Source: Fistulifera solaris | Lineage: Eukaryota > Bacillariophyta > Bacillariophyceae > Naviculales > Stauroneidaceae | Direction of reading: 5' to 3' | NCBI GenBank assembly: GCA_030295235.1 | Contig: AP026157.1 | Coordinates: 248,001 to 312,000, forward strand | DNA: 64,000 nucleotides | Shown: piece after piece, positions 19,317 to 33,098 of the stretch | How positions within the stretch are numbered: position 1 is the first letter of the stretch | Layout of the letters: the number at the start of each line of letters is the position of its first letter | Notes under the pieces: generated by a model | What the model was told of the DNA's origin: nothing | Seen by the model: only the letters and a program-made list of their open reading frames with translations | Databases searched by the model: none | Position numbers and translations under genes: made by a program

Positions 19317-20745
19317 TGTTGGATGTTAAAGTACGTGATCAAATCAAAAAAAAAATGTGATTGCCGCTGCCAACATCTTTTAGATTGGATGTATGATGAA
19401 TGATGATTGATGATCGAAGATTGGAAGATCACGATGAGTCACATTTTCTCGTTGCTGTAAAATTCCGCATAATTGTTAATCGTAGACACGACTAGAGGTT
19501 TGAGCTTAGTACTCCAAAGTACTGTAATTGGTACTTCGTATTTGGTTTCCTGTTTCCTCTTTCCTCAATGTTCAAAGTTCAAAGTTTTTCAGAGTACTGT
19601 AGGTGTCAGTAGTCAGTACTCAGTACATTGTACATTGTACATAAGACTTCGTGTTCCCTGTTCCCTGTTCCCTCTTAACGGATTCAACGGGTACCAGGTA
19701 CCTGGAACCTGGAACAGGGTAACGGGTAACAGATACCGGTAACAGATTCTCTATTCTCTAGCTCTAGAGATTAGAAATAATAATTGTTTTCTTTATATTT
19801 ATTATGGAACATGGAACAGGGAAGGATCTATAGATCTACAGTACCTGGTGCAAGCTGCAACCGGACAAGCGTGACTCGTGACTGTTGACTGTTCTGTACA
19901 GCTAGAGTTTCCAACTTGCAGGTTTCAGGTTGCATAAACAATAATCAATAATCATGATCATAATTATTTTTATCTTTTATCTGATAAATGCGATCACGAA
20001 TACTACGGACAATGGAGTACCCGGTACGGTACCAATCACCAACTGCCTTGCCCTATTACGGATGATGCAGAGCAGAATTGCAAAAGATGAAAATTGTGAA
20101 GCTTAGAAGAAGTTATATCCTAGAGCTAGAGAGGTCGAAGTCGAAACGTCGAAATGGTCACAGGAGAAAAAAATTTGGCACGACTGAAACAGTCCCGGTA
20201 AGAAAAAGCACGGGAAAAATACGCAGTCGAGTTCGTGTGGTTGACGCGAGAGAGCGCGACGCCGCGACACTGTTGCTGCTCTAGTCACTTTTATGCGACA
20301 ATCTAGTAGATACCTTGCATTCATTCTATTGTCGTAGTTTGAACAAATAGGTGAGGCTAATGATTGAAATATAAAGGCTTATTATCAACACTCATCTCTT
20401 GAAAATTCCGTCCTGTTCGTCATCTTTTGACAGTGATAACGAACTTATGATTAATTATTTCCCTTTCCAATGCAGTCCTTGTGAGACAAATCAATGCGGG
20501 GGACCAATTCCGGCTGTTCCGGAGTTCGGAGCTCCTAGCTTGTGGAAGGAATCACACCGGTACGGAACGTGACTTAATTGTCCGTGACTCGGTTGTTGTT
20601 TTACTCGAACGGGTTCCTTGTCGTTCATCATAATCATCGAAATCAAGAGTTCATCGCGTTGCATGATGAGTATTATTTTATCCTCTTATCAATTATTATA
20701 GTGTTGTAACAGCAAGAGGACTCATTATTATATTTAAAGAAGAAA
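19317..20745. other. 1.4-kb low-complexity spacer made of micro-duplications
   Basis: No supported gene. From ~19500 to ~19960 the sequence is built of short tandem near-copies: GTTCAAAGTTCAAAG, ACATTGTACATTGTACAT, TTCCCTGTTCCCTGTTCCC, ACCTGGAACCTGGAACAGG and GGTAACGGGTAACAG. Three AGCTAGAG/CTCTAGCT octamers (19756, 19900, 20124) occur here. The last ~450 bp is the ECM29 promoter region. Confidence 0.65.
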
Positions 20746-23700
20746 ATGACGACGACAGAAGAAGAAACGTTGGCGTCGTTGACACGCGTGTCTCACAAAT
20801 TAGCGCTCACGACCCCCGATCGATTGGGTTCCGTCATTGACAAGTTATTGCCCAAATTATTGCAACGTTTGGGGTCAGAGACTTCCCAGCAGATTCAACA
20901 GAAATTGATTGAAATGTTGAGTCATATCATGAAACGTGTCAAAGAAGATACGAGTGTTCCTTTGCCGTGTGAAGCCATGTTGCAACTTTTCTTTCTTCCT
21001 CCGAAAGATGATACTGCTAACAAATATCAACGCAATTTCGAAATGCATCCCATGACATTGCATTTCGCCTTGGCTTTTTAGCGGTTGGAGTCCCCCGCTG
21101 TACGACAAATCCGTTTCCGTTGTTACCGTATCTGGTGGCGGGTCAATCCTTTTCGATAGCGACACCGGCGAAAAAATCGCAATCCCACCAAATGGCGCAT
21201 CTGCTGTTGCAGTGCTTGTCTCTGTGTACTGCAAATATAGCAACAGAAGAAAAGGAGAAGTATGTACAAGTCACGCGCGAATTACTGCAACACAATGAGA
21301 CGCTTCAAGCGACACTCTTTGACTTGTTCCTCGACGTGCTCCTGTATCCTTCCTCGTATGACAGTCAAACGACTTTGCCACCACCGGGATTGTCACAATC
21401 TGGACACGAACGATTGCGCTCTGTCGAACAAGGGGGTTGGCAAACGGCAGTCATCGAATGGATTGCGCCGCAACGGTATGCACTGTTTCCCCAGTCCGAA
21501 TCCGGACGAGGTCGCACCATCTGTCTGTTAGTCGTTTCTTCATCCATTTATTTGAAACAATACATGGAATCAAATTCCGAAAATCTATTGGGAGACCCGG
21601 TGCGTTTGTCGTGGACACTCTTGTCGTTGTGTTTGGGACAAGCACAAGCGGAGCCGACATCACTGTATTTGGGACGATCTCAGCCCGATGATCCTACACC
21701 GACACCGCAATTGTTGTTATCGATCCAACGGCGGCCGCTCACGGATCCCTCCACTTTGCTTTCGTTTGTGACGCAATCGGTGTTTCAAAATCATCCCAGG
21801 ATCGATCTGCAACCAGTGGTGCCATTGGCATTGCAAGTCATTGAAACCATACTCCATACTTCCGTTCCGTCCCGTGGATTGTCCGTACTACGAGCCAAAT
21901 CCTACATTGCTTCGGCGGAACTGTTGCAAATTTTGGCGATTCGTTTGGCGGAAGATCGGGATTCAGAACAACTATGGCAAAGACGCATTCTGGTTGTGGC
22001 GTGTCGTATTTTGTCACCGGCGTCCTCCTCCTTGCATGCGGGCACAACAACCCGAACATCCGACAGTGAGGGAAATTTGGCCATTCGGGATGCCTGTTAC
22101 GGTACGATCAGTACCTTGTGTCGATCCTCTTTTGCTTTGTCGGGATATATTTTTGGTGATGGAACCAGCAGTGTTCAGACAGCGACGATGCTGTTTGGAT
22201 GTGTTGCTCATGAAGAAGAAAAGTTGAAGCCCCGAGCTGTTGCCGCTTTAGATGCCTTACTCGGAAGCTACATTCGATTGTACAGTCATTTTGAAGAATC
22301 GAAACCAATTGTGGAAGCATCGTCGAATCCGTGGGCATCCACGTCGACAAGTGAGACAAAGAGCAGCACAGCCGCAGCGAATAATGGGAGTGCAGATCGT
22401 TCTAAGTTACTGGCTGCTTTGTTACCGTTGGTTTGGACGGCAGCTCAATCGTATCAACCCAAAGCAAGTCGCGTAGCTGCAGCACGATGGGCCTCCGAAT
22501 TGTTGCAAAGTTTGGATCGTGCCAGTGCTTGTCATGTACTATGTTTCTTGGCCGGTGACAATGATCCTACGGCAGCTAATTTGGCTCGAGAAGGGTTGGG
22601 ATTGTCGGCCACTTTGGAGGAGTCGGAGTATGACATGGCAGTAGAAGAGAAGGAAGCTTCGAGTGCAAGAAAACTTCCTGACTTTGGTCGCTTCGTTTCT
22701 TTCGTTTTTCAAGATCCCTCCAAACAACAACGCGATTTTCTCTTTCGGTCACAGTATTTTGACGATTTTTCTCTGAAAGGAAAAGCTGCGACGCTTCACT
22801 TTGGAATGCTGTGTCTACTAAATGACTTTTACGGTGGCTCGGATGAACCCATTCGATCGTACTTAGAAGCATTGACAAGGAGCTTGATCTTGTACAAATC
22901 AGGGTCGATGCGGATAGATTCGGCACATTCATTAGATGCAGTGGACCTCTTGGATGTATGTTCATCATCACTGGCTGCTTTGCTTTCCGCCTCGAAGTTT
23001 GCAAGGGAATGTTTTATGAATGGATCATTATTTGGTTTCAAAGAACTTCAAGAACTTGCTGTGCATGTCAACTCATCGCGGGCTCGCCGGTACTTAGCGA
23101 AATCATGTGGTATCATGCTAGAAGATAATGAAACGATGGAGAAAGAAGACTCGCAATCGCCTGTTCTGCTACCGGAATCGGCTTTTGACTTGTGTCTGAC
23201 GATTCTGTCGGACATCGAGGGGAGCCGTACGGGATCGTTGTCGCGCACTCACGGTAGCGTCTTTTTTGGGCGCGTACGCCATCAAGGCATTGCGAAAACG
23301 AATCTCACAGAATGCCAGCTTGGCATCGTCATCTTTGCTTCAGAAGGCGGCGACTGTTCTTGCAAAACTCGGCTACGGTTGTATGCATTCTGAAGAACTC
23401 GTGGGAAATGCATGTTCCGATGGTCTAGTGATTGCCTTTCACTCCGACGATAATTCCAGTGTGCATCTTGGCACTGAGTTCTGCCAATCTAGCGTTATAG
23501 ATTTGAGAAAATTGGCTGAAGCAAATGCGAAATTCTCTCATACGGACAGTTTAAATGTTCTACGGGCTTTGAAATGCGCTGCAGCTTCTGGTGCCTGTTT
23601 GGCTGCGACTACGTATCCTCAACAAGACGTGGACAAAGACGTACTCTTGGTGTTACATGCTACGAGACAGACTTGTGTTGAATCTCTTATTGGCTTGCTA

Positions 23701-26700
23701 GGATCAGCGGCATTTCGAAATGAAGAGGAAATCGCCATTGGAGTCGGCGAGGCCCTTGCTATGTACGCCAGTGCTTACAATACAGACGAAATTGACACTT
23801 TCAACCATTCTATCAAAAAGTGGCCCGACACTTACGATGAAGAATTACGGCTAGAGTTGTCACCCGCAGAAGACATACTTTATGTTCTGTTGCGAAAAAC
23901 GCTTCTATCATCCAGTCCTCAAACGCGCACTTCGGTTGCTCCGGCGCTTCTCGCTATCACAGCCATGGCTGCGAGAAAGGTAAGTGAATCTGCCGCTTTT
24001 TTGTTTGAAACAGACGAGACGACTAACTTCTCACTCGTCAAAGGCTAATGACTACCGATCTAGCAACGACCGTCTATTTATCCGGGTGCTAAATTTTCAT
24101 ATCGACGAAGTCCAAACTACTTTTATCAATCTATTATCTGATCCCAAGTGTAAACATCTCTCCCGTGAAAGCTGTTGTTTAGGATTGGCAGCATGTAGGG
24201 GTCTTATACAATCCCAATCAAATAGTACCGGCACGACGCAGGAACTGAACAATAAACTACTAAGAGCATTTGGTCAAACGACCAGTTTTGCGGGAAGTGC
24301 GTTGGTAGAGAGTCAAAATGAAGCCAGGCAGCGCCGTGCAGCTCTTGAAGGACAAGATATAGCGCCAACTGGAGTGGATGATAACCCCCATGTCGACGTG
24401 GGTGGTGCATCCGGTATCACAGAAGCAGCTTTGGGTGCTTTTAAAGAGATGGCGTCAGCGGCGGTGTCGTTGAATCGTCCCGATGTTCTATATACTTTGC
24501 TGATTTTATCTGTTTCGCACCCATTTTGGTTTACCCCTGGAAATCGAAACGCATACAGGTACGACCGGATGCTTTATATTTACTTAAATTACGCATTTCT
24601 AACTTGTGGTTTGGTTGTGTTCATGCAGTTCTGCTGCCTTACTTGGTGACGATGATTCTACTGGCGGCACAGCACCCGGAACCTCGAAAATCAAACAAGT
24701 CTTAGAACCACACTTGGATAAGCTGCTCCCTCGTATCTTGCGTGCTAAACATGACCCGAACGCTCAGACCAGGGAACAAATGTCTGCTCTATGGGTCGCA
24801 GTGACAGGTGGTGGAGCGGAAGCACGAGCCTCGATATCCAAGCACCTGATCGTAGCTATCGATGCGCTACTGATTGAAACATCAAGCAAAATGTGGAGAA
24901 TCAGAGCTGGTGCTTGTAGCGCACTTGCCGAAATCATCGTAGGGCGCGATTGGGAGTCATTAGGTGGAGGCGAGGCTATTTTGAACGACGATGATTTGCA
25001 CAGTCCTTCAAAAGTATTGGCAGGTGTTCGCTTGCTTCAACTTTGGAGGGTAACAATGCGAGCTCTTGATGACGTACGAACGAATGTTAGAGAAAGTGGA
25101 GCCACACTAGCTCGCTCTGTTAGGGGCTTGACTATTCGGCTATGTGACCCGTCAAGTCATGAGAAAGATTCTGGTCTGAAGAGGGAACGTGACGGTGTTG
25201 CCCGAGCGGATTCTGACATAATAGCCGCATCCGCCACTGCTCTTCGATGGCTGGTCCGTCATGGACTAAACCAGCATTCTGAAGGCACCGCGTTTTGCAT
25301 AACGTGTCTTGTTGAAATCGTTGGTCTTGTGACACCAAGGATGTTAGCCCCCATTCTTCCCGACTTGCTTCGATCGCTCCTTGTCTCGATATCTGGTTTG
25401 GAACCTTCAGCTCTGAATTACTTGCAGCTTCGTACAGATGACCAGGAAGGGCTGGAAAGAGCCCGGTTGCAACTAGCTTCGACTGGTCCGATAGCCTCGG
25501 CGGTAACAAAATGCCTTGACCTCACCCCGGAGACCTCCTTGGCGACGCAACACGCAGTTGTAGTTCAACTAGATAATGCGTTGAGACAATCTGCTGGCTT
25601 TGCCACACGGTCAGCGATTGCCGATGCTATATCCACATTATGCAGCACATGCCCTGCTGCTTTTCAGTTTAGTGGAACCAACAGTTCCAACCCAAGTGTC
25701 CGACTCCTGCGTGCGCTCTATAACGCAAGTGAGCGCGAACGTACCGCAGCTTCCCGAGATCGTTTAATACATTCACTGGGAATACTTGCATCGGTATGCC
25801 CTGGAGTGAGCGTTCGCTCACTAGCGCTGAAAAGCTTATCAAAAGTACAACTCGAGCACAGGGAGTAATGATGATCCACTCGCTAGAAGTGCTGCAGCTG
25901 CTGCATTACGCTCAATCGCAGTGCGGGCGTCGAATCAGCTAGCGGACGGAGGCAAGATGGACGTGTGGTGTCGATATATTTTACCTAGTGCATTTATTGG
26001 GAAGAAAGATGACAATAAGAAGATTGCCTCCCAGTGGCAAGATGTATGGGATGAAGCTGCACCTGCATTACGATCGTCGGAGGTTCCTCTGATCGGAACA
26101 ACACACGAAGAAAATCTGCTATCTTATCTTGTGGAAGAATGCATCCGCGGCTTGGATGATGTTTCATGGTCAAGGAGAACATCAGCGAGCAATGCACTAA
26201 TTGAATTGTGCGATTCCGGAATTCTGGCTCCACTTCCTAAACAGACAGCCTCGACGTCTTCTACTTCAGAGCGACAAGGATACAGAGCGAAGCAATCACG
26301 GCTTGCTTTGGAGCGGTTTGTCCTGCTTGTTCGAAAACCGCGTCTATGGACTGGGAAAATAGTCGCAGCGACGGCTGCATCCAAAATCGCGGGAGTCTGG
26401 TCAGTTACATTCGGAAATGTGAATAACGTGCAATCTTGCCCCATTACCTTTTCTTCTGGCTCATTCGATGATCTTTTCAAGGAGACAAGTGGTTTCTCGC
26501 TACTAGTCACGAATCGGAGATGGACGAGGTCGAAACTGCGCAGTCACAAGTTATTGCGTCCGAAGGTGAAGAAAACGAAAGCGATGTGGAACTTTTACGA
26601 CCTGTTGCTGAACTAAAGTTGTCGTCGAATGCCGTAACCTTTACGGGGTTGTGTCGTCTTTTGCTTGACTCGGCCGAAAACGAGAGTATGGACAAAAATG

Positions 26701-27320
26701 CCGAGTCTTTGCCCTATCGAAAATCCTGTTTCGACAACTTGAAGTATGTGTTGTCACAGCTCTCCTCCAATACCGACATCACAGCACAACAAACAGTCTT
26801 TGAACTTCTTTCTCCTCGCCTGTTGTCCTTTATTCGCAACCATTCGGAATCAAATCAGCCCCCAGTACTCGTTGCAGCAGCCATGGCTTGTTTGGAATCC
26901 ACCCTCTATGAAGGACTGGAAGATTCATCGTTCGTCGAGCTCATTGCACAAGCCGGTGGCCCCACACAAGCCGCCTGGACGGTCCGCGAAGCATCGGCCA
27001 AGTGTTTGGCCCGTATAGCCGCCTTGTGCCATGCCGAATGCTTTCGAACGTATGATTTCACTTCCGCACTGGTGAACAGTGCGGCATTTGCGTTAACGGA
27101 CAAAAAGTTCTGGCAAGTCCGACACGGCGGATGTACGATCTTGCAGAACCTTGTGAATCGCACCGGGAAAGCTACGTCGGAAACCAGCCGAACATTGGAG
27201 GCCATTTTGCCGCACAAAGAAGCGATACTGCAACACGTTCGAGCCTGTTTGAAGGATTCCGAAGCTCGAATCACGGCGTTAGCCAGCGATATTTTAAGTT
27301 CCATGGCATGGTGGCCCTAG
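20746..27320 (+). CDS. ECM29: Proteasome adaptor and scaffold protein ECM29; three exons, four 1-bp frame breaks
   Basis: HEAT-repeat protein that clamps the 26S proteasome core and regulatory particles. The first 110 residues match the ECM29 N-domain (LLPKLLQRLGSE...KLIEMLSHIMKRVKEDTSVPLP). The rest is an unbroken series of alpha-solenoid repeats to the C-terminal SEARITALASDILSSMAWW. Two short GT-AG introns fit exactly: 23980-24043 (phase 0) and 24559-24628 (phase 2). Frame is lost and regained at T5 21075-21079 (one short), T6 23262-23267 (one extra), A4 25841-25844 (one extra) and near 26480 (one G short). These cancel to 2146 residues, slightly above the usual ~1850. The three-exon structure is inferred, but each join restores homologous sequence. 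Expected in cytosol and nucleus. A pseudogene is unlikely given full-length conservation. Confidence 0.85.
23980..24043 (+). other. ECM29 intron 1 (64 bp)
   Basis: Donor GTAAGT directly after AARK, acceptor GTCAAAG before GCT AAT GAC. Splicing is phase 0 and joins the frame ending MAARK to ANDYRSSN. Confidence 0.65.
24559..24628 (+). other. ECM29 intron 2 (70 bp)
   Basis: Donor GTACGA after ...GCATACAG and acceptor TTCATGCAG. The split codon AG|T gives NAYSSAALLGDD, restoring the solenoid sequence. Confidence 0.7.
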
Positions 27321-27902
27321 AAAGCGAGTTCGACGGAAACGACTCATCGATTAGAACCTTTTCATGCACGCAAAGGTCTTTTATATTATCCTCATCCAGG
27401 CTACACAATTCTTTTCGGTCAACTAGTGCAATGCGGACGATCATAAAATTGGGCACTTTTAGACTTGTTCATCCATGCTTCGGTCAAACGCGCCTTATGT
27501 CGTAGCATGAACTTGCACTACACGAAACAGTACACGAAGGGAAAAGTCTTCTGGTAAAATTTTGTCATAAGATAGTGCCAAAGTTACTAAGTAAAAAACA
27601 ACATCCTCCCTATGAACATCAGTAGAGACGGATGATCCTGTGAAGTTTTTTTCCGCGACCGCCATCTTGACCGCAAACAAAAATGAATCCCCCGCCAAAC
27701 ACGCAGCGAAGGAATTAACAAAATACCACCGTGACAACAATATCTAGAGGGGACTATTGTTAGTTTCATTCTTTTCATTCGGGTCGATACCTTCGAGCCT
27801 TTTGTTGAAGAAGACAAAGTTGCCAGAGTGCCGACATTCTCTCTTTTGAAAAAATCCATCGCGCTGTCTTCGAGTCAAAAGATACGTTTTCTGTTTTACA
27901 TC
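27321..27902. other. Gene-free spacer
   Basis: Between the ECM29 stop and the RBR ligase start, same strand. Short ORFs only; nothing recognised. Confidence 0.6.
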
Positions 27903-29068
27903 ATGGACATTGAAACGGGGAACATCTTTCCGGAGAATGACTGTAATGAATGCAATTTAGAGTGCGATTCCTTTGCCTCCGGATGCGTGGACTCCGAATC
28001 TCACAGCAGCAGTGATGATGATAGATCTTCCGAATGTCCCTCAGAACGTGCCGATCGCACGGACGAAATTCCTGCCCCATTTGCTTTGAACCGTATTCTT
28101 CAGCCAATCCTTTGATACGCTCGGATACTTGCGGACATGCTTGGTGTCAAGATTGTTTATCAGAATACTTGGAATTCCAAGTATCTCAACATCGTGTGCC
28201 TCTTCCGTGTCCTTCCTCGGCTAGTTATCGGGCCTGCCGTTTCCATTTACCCCAAGAGTTGGTACGAAAACATCTTTCGCACTCTCCAATTATTCAAAAA
28301 TATGATCGTCTCGATCGACTGGTGCAAGATGAATCTCTGGTGGAATGCCCTCGTTGCAACGAAATTGTCGAAGCACCGGCTCCACCAAATCCGCTCGATC
28401 CAGATGCCCGTCACTGTCCCAAATGCGAGCATACCTTTTGTTTCCTTCACGCCGATGCCCACTTGGGAATCAACTGTCGCGATTATCGTGTCACACCTTT
28501 GCAATTCCCCAACACGAAACCGTGTTCGCATTGTGGCGCCGCCTTGCACAAATACGCTGGATGCGATCACGTCGTGTGTCCCGCTTGTCACAACGACATG
28601 TGCTTTCATTGTGGCACCCATCACCATTTGACGGGGAAAGTGACGCGGCAGTGTAGCAAATGTCAACAATCCTATTTGGATCATCGGTATATGTGGCATG
28701 TTCGACTCTATTATTGTTTGACGCTGCCGTTTGCTCTGCCCTTTGTAGTGGCGTACGTCATCATCATGTTGGGGCTGGTGCTAGTGTCGCTGTGTTGTTG
28801 TGGATGCTTTGGGTGTGGATCCTGGTTGTACGAAGGACGAGAACGTCAAGCGAATTTTTCGCGAGGTTGCTTGTACGTGGCCGGTATTATATCTCTGCCA
28901 CTAATACTTATGCTGTACGATGTGGGCTATCATTTTCAAGGAGGCGATGACTTTTTGGAATGGTGTTTAATGGAAAGCCCGGATCGTGAGGAACGTGTCC
29001 GAACGAATCGACCAGATGGGTCGAACGTGCCTTCCACACCTAACACCACTACGTCGGAGGACGAGTAA
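27903..29068 (+). CDS. RBR-type E3 ubiquitin ligase with C-terminal membrane segments; one frame break
   Basis: About 388 residues. An acidic N-terminus (~50 residues) precedes RING1 (SCPICFEPYSS...CGHAWCQDC), an IBR domain (VECPRCNEIV...CPKCEHTFCFLH...GINC) and RING2 (CSHCGAALHKYAGCDHVVCPAC...CFHC) in which the Cys of KYAGCDH is the expected thioester site. Two hydrophobic helices follow (LTLPFALPFVVAYVIIMLG and LYVAGIISLPLILMLY) around a Cys-rich loop, then an acidic tail. This is the architecture of RNF19-like membrane RBR ligases. The frame changes between DRTDE and SCPICF near 28066, compatible with one missing A in an A3 run. The likely role is ubiquitin transfer at an ER or endomembrane surface; substrates unknown. 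ECM29 lies just upstream. Confidence 0.85.
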
Positions 29069-29186
29069 TTGTAACAACAGCAAAACCGGTTTTGCAGCTG
29101 CGTTTGGGTACGACTTGTGTATCCGTGCTTTTTTGTCTCTCGAAGGAGTAGTGGAAGAAATAAAACAAACAAGCACCAGCTATAAT

Positions 29187-32100
29187 TTACTTTTTCACAA
29201 TTTTCTTTCGTGCCGTCTTCTTTGACTTTGGTCTATTCATGTACAAATTGAAAGCGTCCATCAACTCTTCTCCGAAAGTTAACGTTCGAACTGACTCCTC
29301 GTCATCGTCCTTGCTTTCATATCCATCACTTTTGACTGCCAGCAACAATTCACTTTCGCGGACACCTAGTCGATTGGCATGCTTGCGCAGTACACGAAGA
29401 GCCTGTTCGACATCGTCACCCATCGTGTCAAGCGACCCAAGAGAAAGCAAGTCTTGGACTTTCCGTGACGAATCGGTAACATCCGAACCAAACGTATGAA
29501 TGCGATCCATGGCACGCTCCACAATCAGAGATGCGTCGGCAATCTCAGCCCACGTGTTCGCCATGGAATCGTTATCGTCACCAGCCGAGTAAATATTTTC
29601 GAGACGATCTTGGCATATCACAGAAGAGCTCCGGGGTATCTTCCCTTCGGTCTTGTTGCCTACTTTGGAGGGCAGTGATGCCTCCTGTTCTCCCTGGCTG
29701 CTGTGTCTTTTTACTCGGCCCAAACCAATTGAAGTAGGTTGAGAATTGAGACACAGACGCATTCTCTGATCTTTCCACAACGGGGACATAATCCTGCTGA
29801 TTGCAGGAAGTGTTAGCCGCTGGCTTCTTTTCGAGTTCCTTAGGAGTTTTGGCACTATCGACTTTCAGAGTGTCATGATTTGCAAGTTTCTTCTCGTGCT
29901 TTTTCGTCGCAAGATTTATTTTATTCAATTGATCACTGCTGTTATCATTTTCGATCGCTTTCGGTTCTCGTGGGAGATCTCCTACTTGCGCCTGATCAAT
30001 CTTTTTTCGGTTTGAGGTTGGTTTTCTCATTTTCTTTTCATGCTCCTTCGCGGGCTTTTTCCTTGTGGATTTGGATGGAAGAGGCTTTGCCAAAGTGGCT
30101 TTGGCGGATTTACTGGCAAGCGAGATGTCATCCACCAGTGCTAGAAGACTCGGCTCCCGCGTCGGCAGATACGTCGTTGTCGGTGAGGTCGCTGTTATTG
30201 TGTTATGATCATAAACTTCGATACCCTGATTTTCGATCACTTCAATGTTGGCGTCCCCACAAAGATTAAAAAGGTAATCATCCGACTTCTTTACTTTAGC
30301 TGGGGCTTCCTTCTTTGACTGAAACATCATACCAAACAAGTCTCCTAGTGATGTCGCCAATACCGGCTCGGAGACCTGAGTTTGGTGAATTGCCTCCCTT
30401 TCAGATCCATGCAAAGTAGAGTGTATACCATCTGTGCCCTGATTAGCATCACTCTTGATATTGATGTTGTGATTTTCTGTTTCAACACCCGCTAGATTTT
30501 TAAAAGACTTTTCTTCTGCGATCTCGGAGTCGTCGATATCATTTTTCACCGATACAGTGGAAGTCTTCTTTTCTATCGTTTCCGCTGGATCGTTCAAAGC
30601 TATGCCGTCATGCGGTACCTCTTCAATATTATTAGAGACGGACTTGCATGACCGTGGATTTTCCACGTGCGATGAACCTCCTTGGACTGAAAGTGGGGCT
30701 GCTCTAGTGCTCGTTAACTGCTCTATCAATTTGTTGAGGCCCGTTTTCGGAGGACTTTGACCCTCTACGTCAATCAGACAAATTTGTACCGAAAGTGGAG
30801 CGGCCTTAGTGTTTGTCTGTCGATCATCGTCTGAATCCGGAAGACTTTGCTTGTGTGATATATCTTCTCGGATAGGAGACAAGAGATTTAATTGCTGGCC
30901 TGTGGAAATATGAGTGACTTCTTCCGTCTTTGGTACTGACGCAACAGAGACTTTGACCGGACGTATACCGCGTCGAAACAAACGTTTTATGGAGGCGAAT
31001 GGAAGTCTCCCTTTATTCATTTCCACTTCGATTTGATCGACGTGTGTTTTCTGCGATTTCTCTGTGGTTGTCGTGACGTGAGGCTTCCCTGAAGTAGAGA
31101 CTTGCGCGGAAGCATCGTCTTCATTTTTGAAAAGCGAATCGAATTTCCTCATCCCCGAAACGCTATTTACATCGTTTTCCGTCGCATTATTATGTTGTTG
31201 AGAGTCTTCCTTCGTTATACTGTCGACTCCAGTTTCATCTTGCCCACACAAGCCACCCGTTCCTAGATGAACCGCTGCAAGATTCGTACAACTATCCATT
31301 CGAGGACTCTTGCTTGGTATTGCATTAGCCTCTTCTTGGTCCAAAGATGGGGAAGCCTTTCGTTTCGGAGAACTCATCGTGGTTTTAATTGGTTCGGGGA
31401 TAGCAGACGCGGGGATCATCTTTAAAGGCATTTTTTCGTCGTCCACGGTGGTTGCAACACTGCTCTTCTTTTTGCCTTGACTCCAGCGATTCTTGAGTCC
31501 CAATGGCCGAGTACAAGATCGGGTACTTCGTGGTTTACTGCAATCAGAGTTCTTGGCCGTAACTAAACTTTTGTTATCGTAGGTTTCACCATTCGATCCA
31601 ATCACTATGGGTCTCATCTCCGTACAAACATCCGGAACATTGTTTTCTTGTTCTTCGTCCATATTCTCGACTGGATGCACCTCCTTCTCCGGGACGGGCA
31701 CAGGCGGTAGACTCGCTAATGCCACGACTGGATCAAAGCTGAATTCTCCCAAAGGATCGGGACTTATCTGCCCACCATCGGGACTGTGGAGTGGCCCGGG
31801 TGTCGGTAATGCTAGCGTTCGTTTGGGTGGAATCTTTAGTGGCTGTTGCGACGCGGCTTGAATGGAATCCATATCCACCGTTGGAAAAAGATGTCGATGT
31901 TTCGGTTTCAACAACGATTTTCCCAATCGTGTCTTGTTTTCGACAGACATTTTGCGCCGAGGAGCCAACGACGATTCGAAGGAATTGTTATTGTTTTTAT
32001 CATCGTCATTCAGATGAATTACTCGTGGAATCGATGAACTCGTCGCAATATCCCCAGTTTCGTCTTCGACTTCAATTTCCGTTTGCTCCACGACTCGTTT

Positions 32101-33098
32101 CCATTTCGGTACCGGATGATGCGGCTTCGTAGCACGACGAGACGGCTCTTTGGGCGTGGGGGGATTGTGTTTGGTCGACACCAACGGACGAGAACGCGCT
32201 GTGGGCGGGTGTTCTTCTTTCCGATTCACTTTGACTTTCAAATGTTGCATGGCCGCCAAAATCTCTTCCTTGGAAAAGAATCGGTGGGTGGAATATGCGG
32301 AATGGGTAAACGCCGACTGTGCACCATGGGTGCGGTTGGTATGGTAGCCGATAAACGACGTCTCTTGGCTTCCATGGCCGCCTGAATGTGGGCCAATTCA
32401 TCGGCCAATTCGTTGGGTCCTGGAATATCACCATCTTCGGAACCATCGAGCGGCGTTTGTTGCTCTATCTGCTCTCTCACAACCGGTGTTTTTCTCGGTT
32501 CGATCATTTCTTCTTCTTCCGGATGCGGTGAGAGCAAGATTGCCGGCGACGCCACTCGGGGTCCTCCTGCCAATAATAGTTTGTCGGGTGTATTCGTCAT
32601 TTGTGACAACGACGGTTCAATGATAGGAACATCGTCCAACACGGGTTCTTCTTTCGGCTGTGAACTGGGTTGTTTCCGACGTGCAAAACGAAACGGACGA
32701 AAGTTGTTATTTCGTGGCTTCGTTTGTGCCCGAATTGCTTTCTTCTTTGGCAAAGGAGGCTCTTTGTTTTCCACGTCATCGGTAGAACTGTCACTACTAC
32801 TGCTACTGGAATCATCGTCACTGTCGGAGCTAAGGGACGAACCCGACGACGAATCGTCCTCGCTACTCGAATTATCGTCACTGCTCGAATCCTCGCTACG
32901 CGACGACGATGACGAAGAAGAATCATCCAATCGTCGATTCCGCGGCACCAGGCCAATCATTTTCATTCCAGCGACTTTCATTTCATTACTTGTTGTGTTG
33001 GAAACAGTGTTGAGCGATGATCCTTCTTCGTTCTTTTGTGAAGCTCGCCAAAATGAATACGAAATGGACGAGGATGGCTCGACACGCTCGTGAGACAT
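29187..33098 (-). CDS. Large disordered Ser/Lys-rich protein, ~1300 aa, unknown
   Basis: Three frames join to 1304 codons: one base is missing in A4 32274-32277 and one extra in T5 29708-29712, and the two cancel. The N-terminal ~150 residues hold an Asp/Ser tract (SSSRSEDSSSDDNSSSEDD) followed by basic patches (PLPKKKAIRAQTK), which resembles nuclear proteins phosphorylated by CK2. The only clearly helical parts are SKEEILAAMQHLKVKV near the first join and the C-terminal ~150 residues (ASLIVERAMDRIHTF, VEQALRVLRKHANRLG). Lys-rich tail RPKSKKTARKKIVKK. No domain recognised. Divergent from the gene at 33373, convergent with the RBR ligase. Nuclear location is inferred from composition. Confidence 0.6.

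Noticed and set aside
19473-19742. 89-codon plus-strand ORF in the micro-duplication region
   Set aside because: Made of low-complexity repeats and not protein-like.
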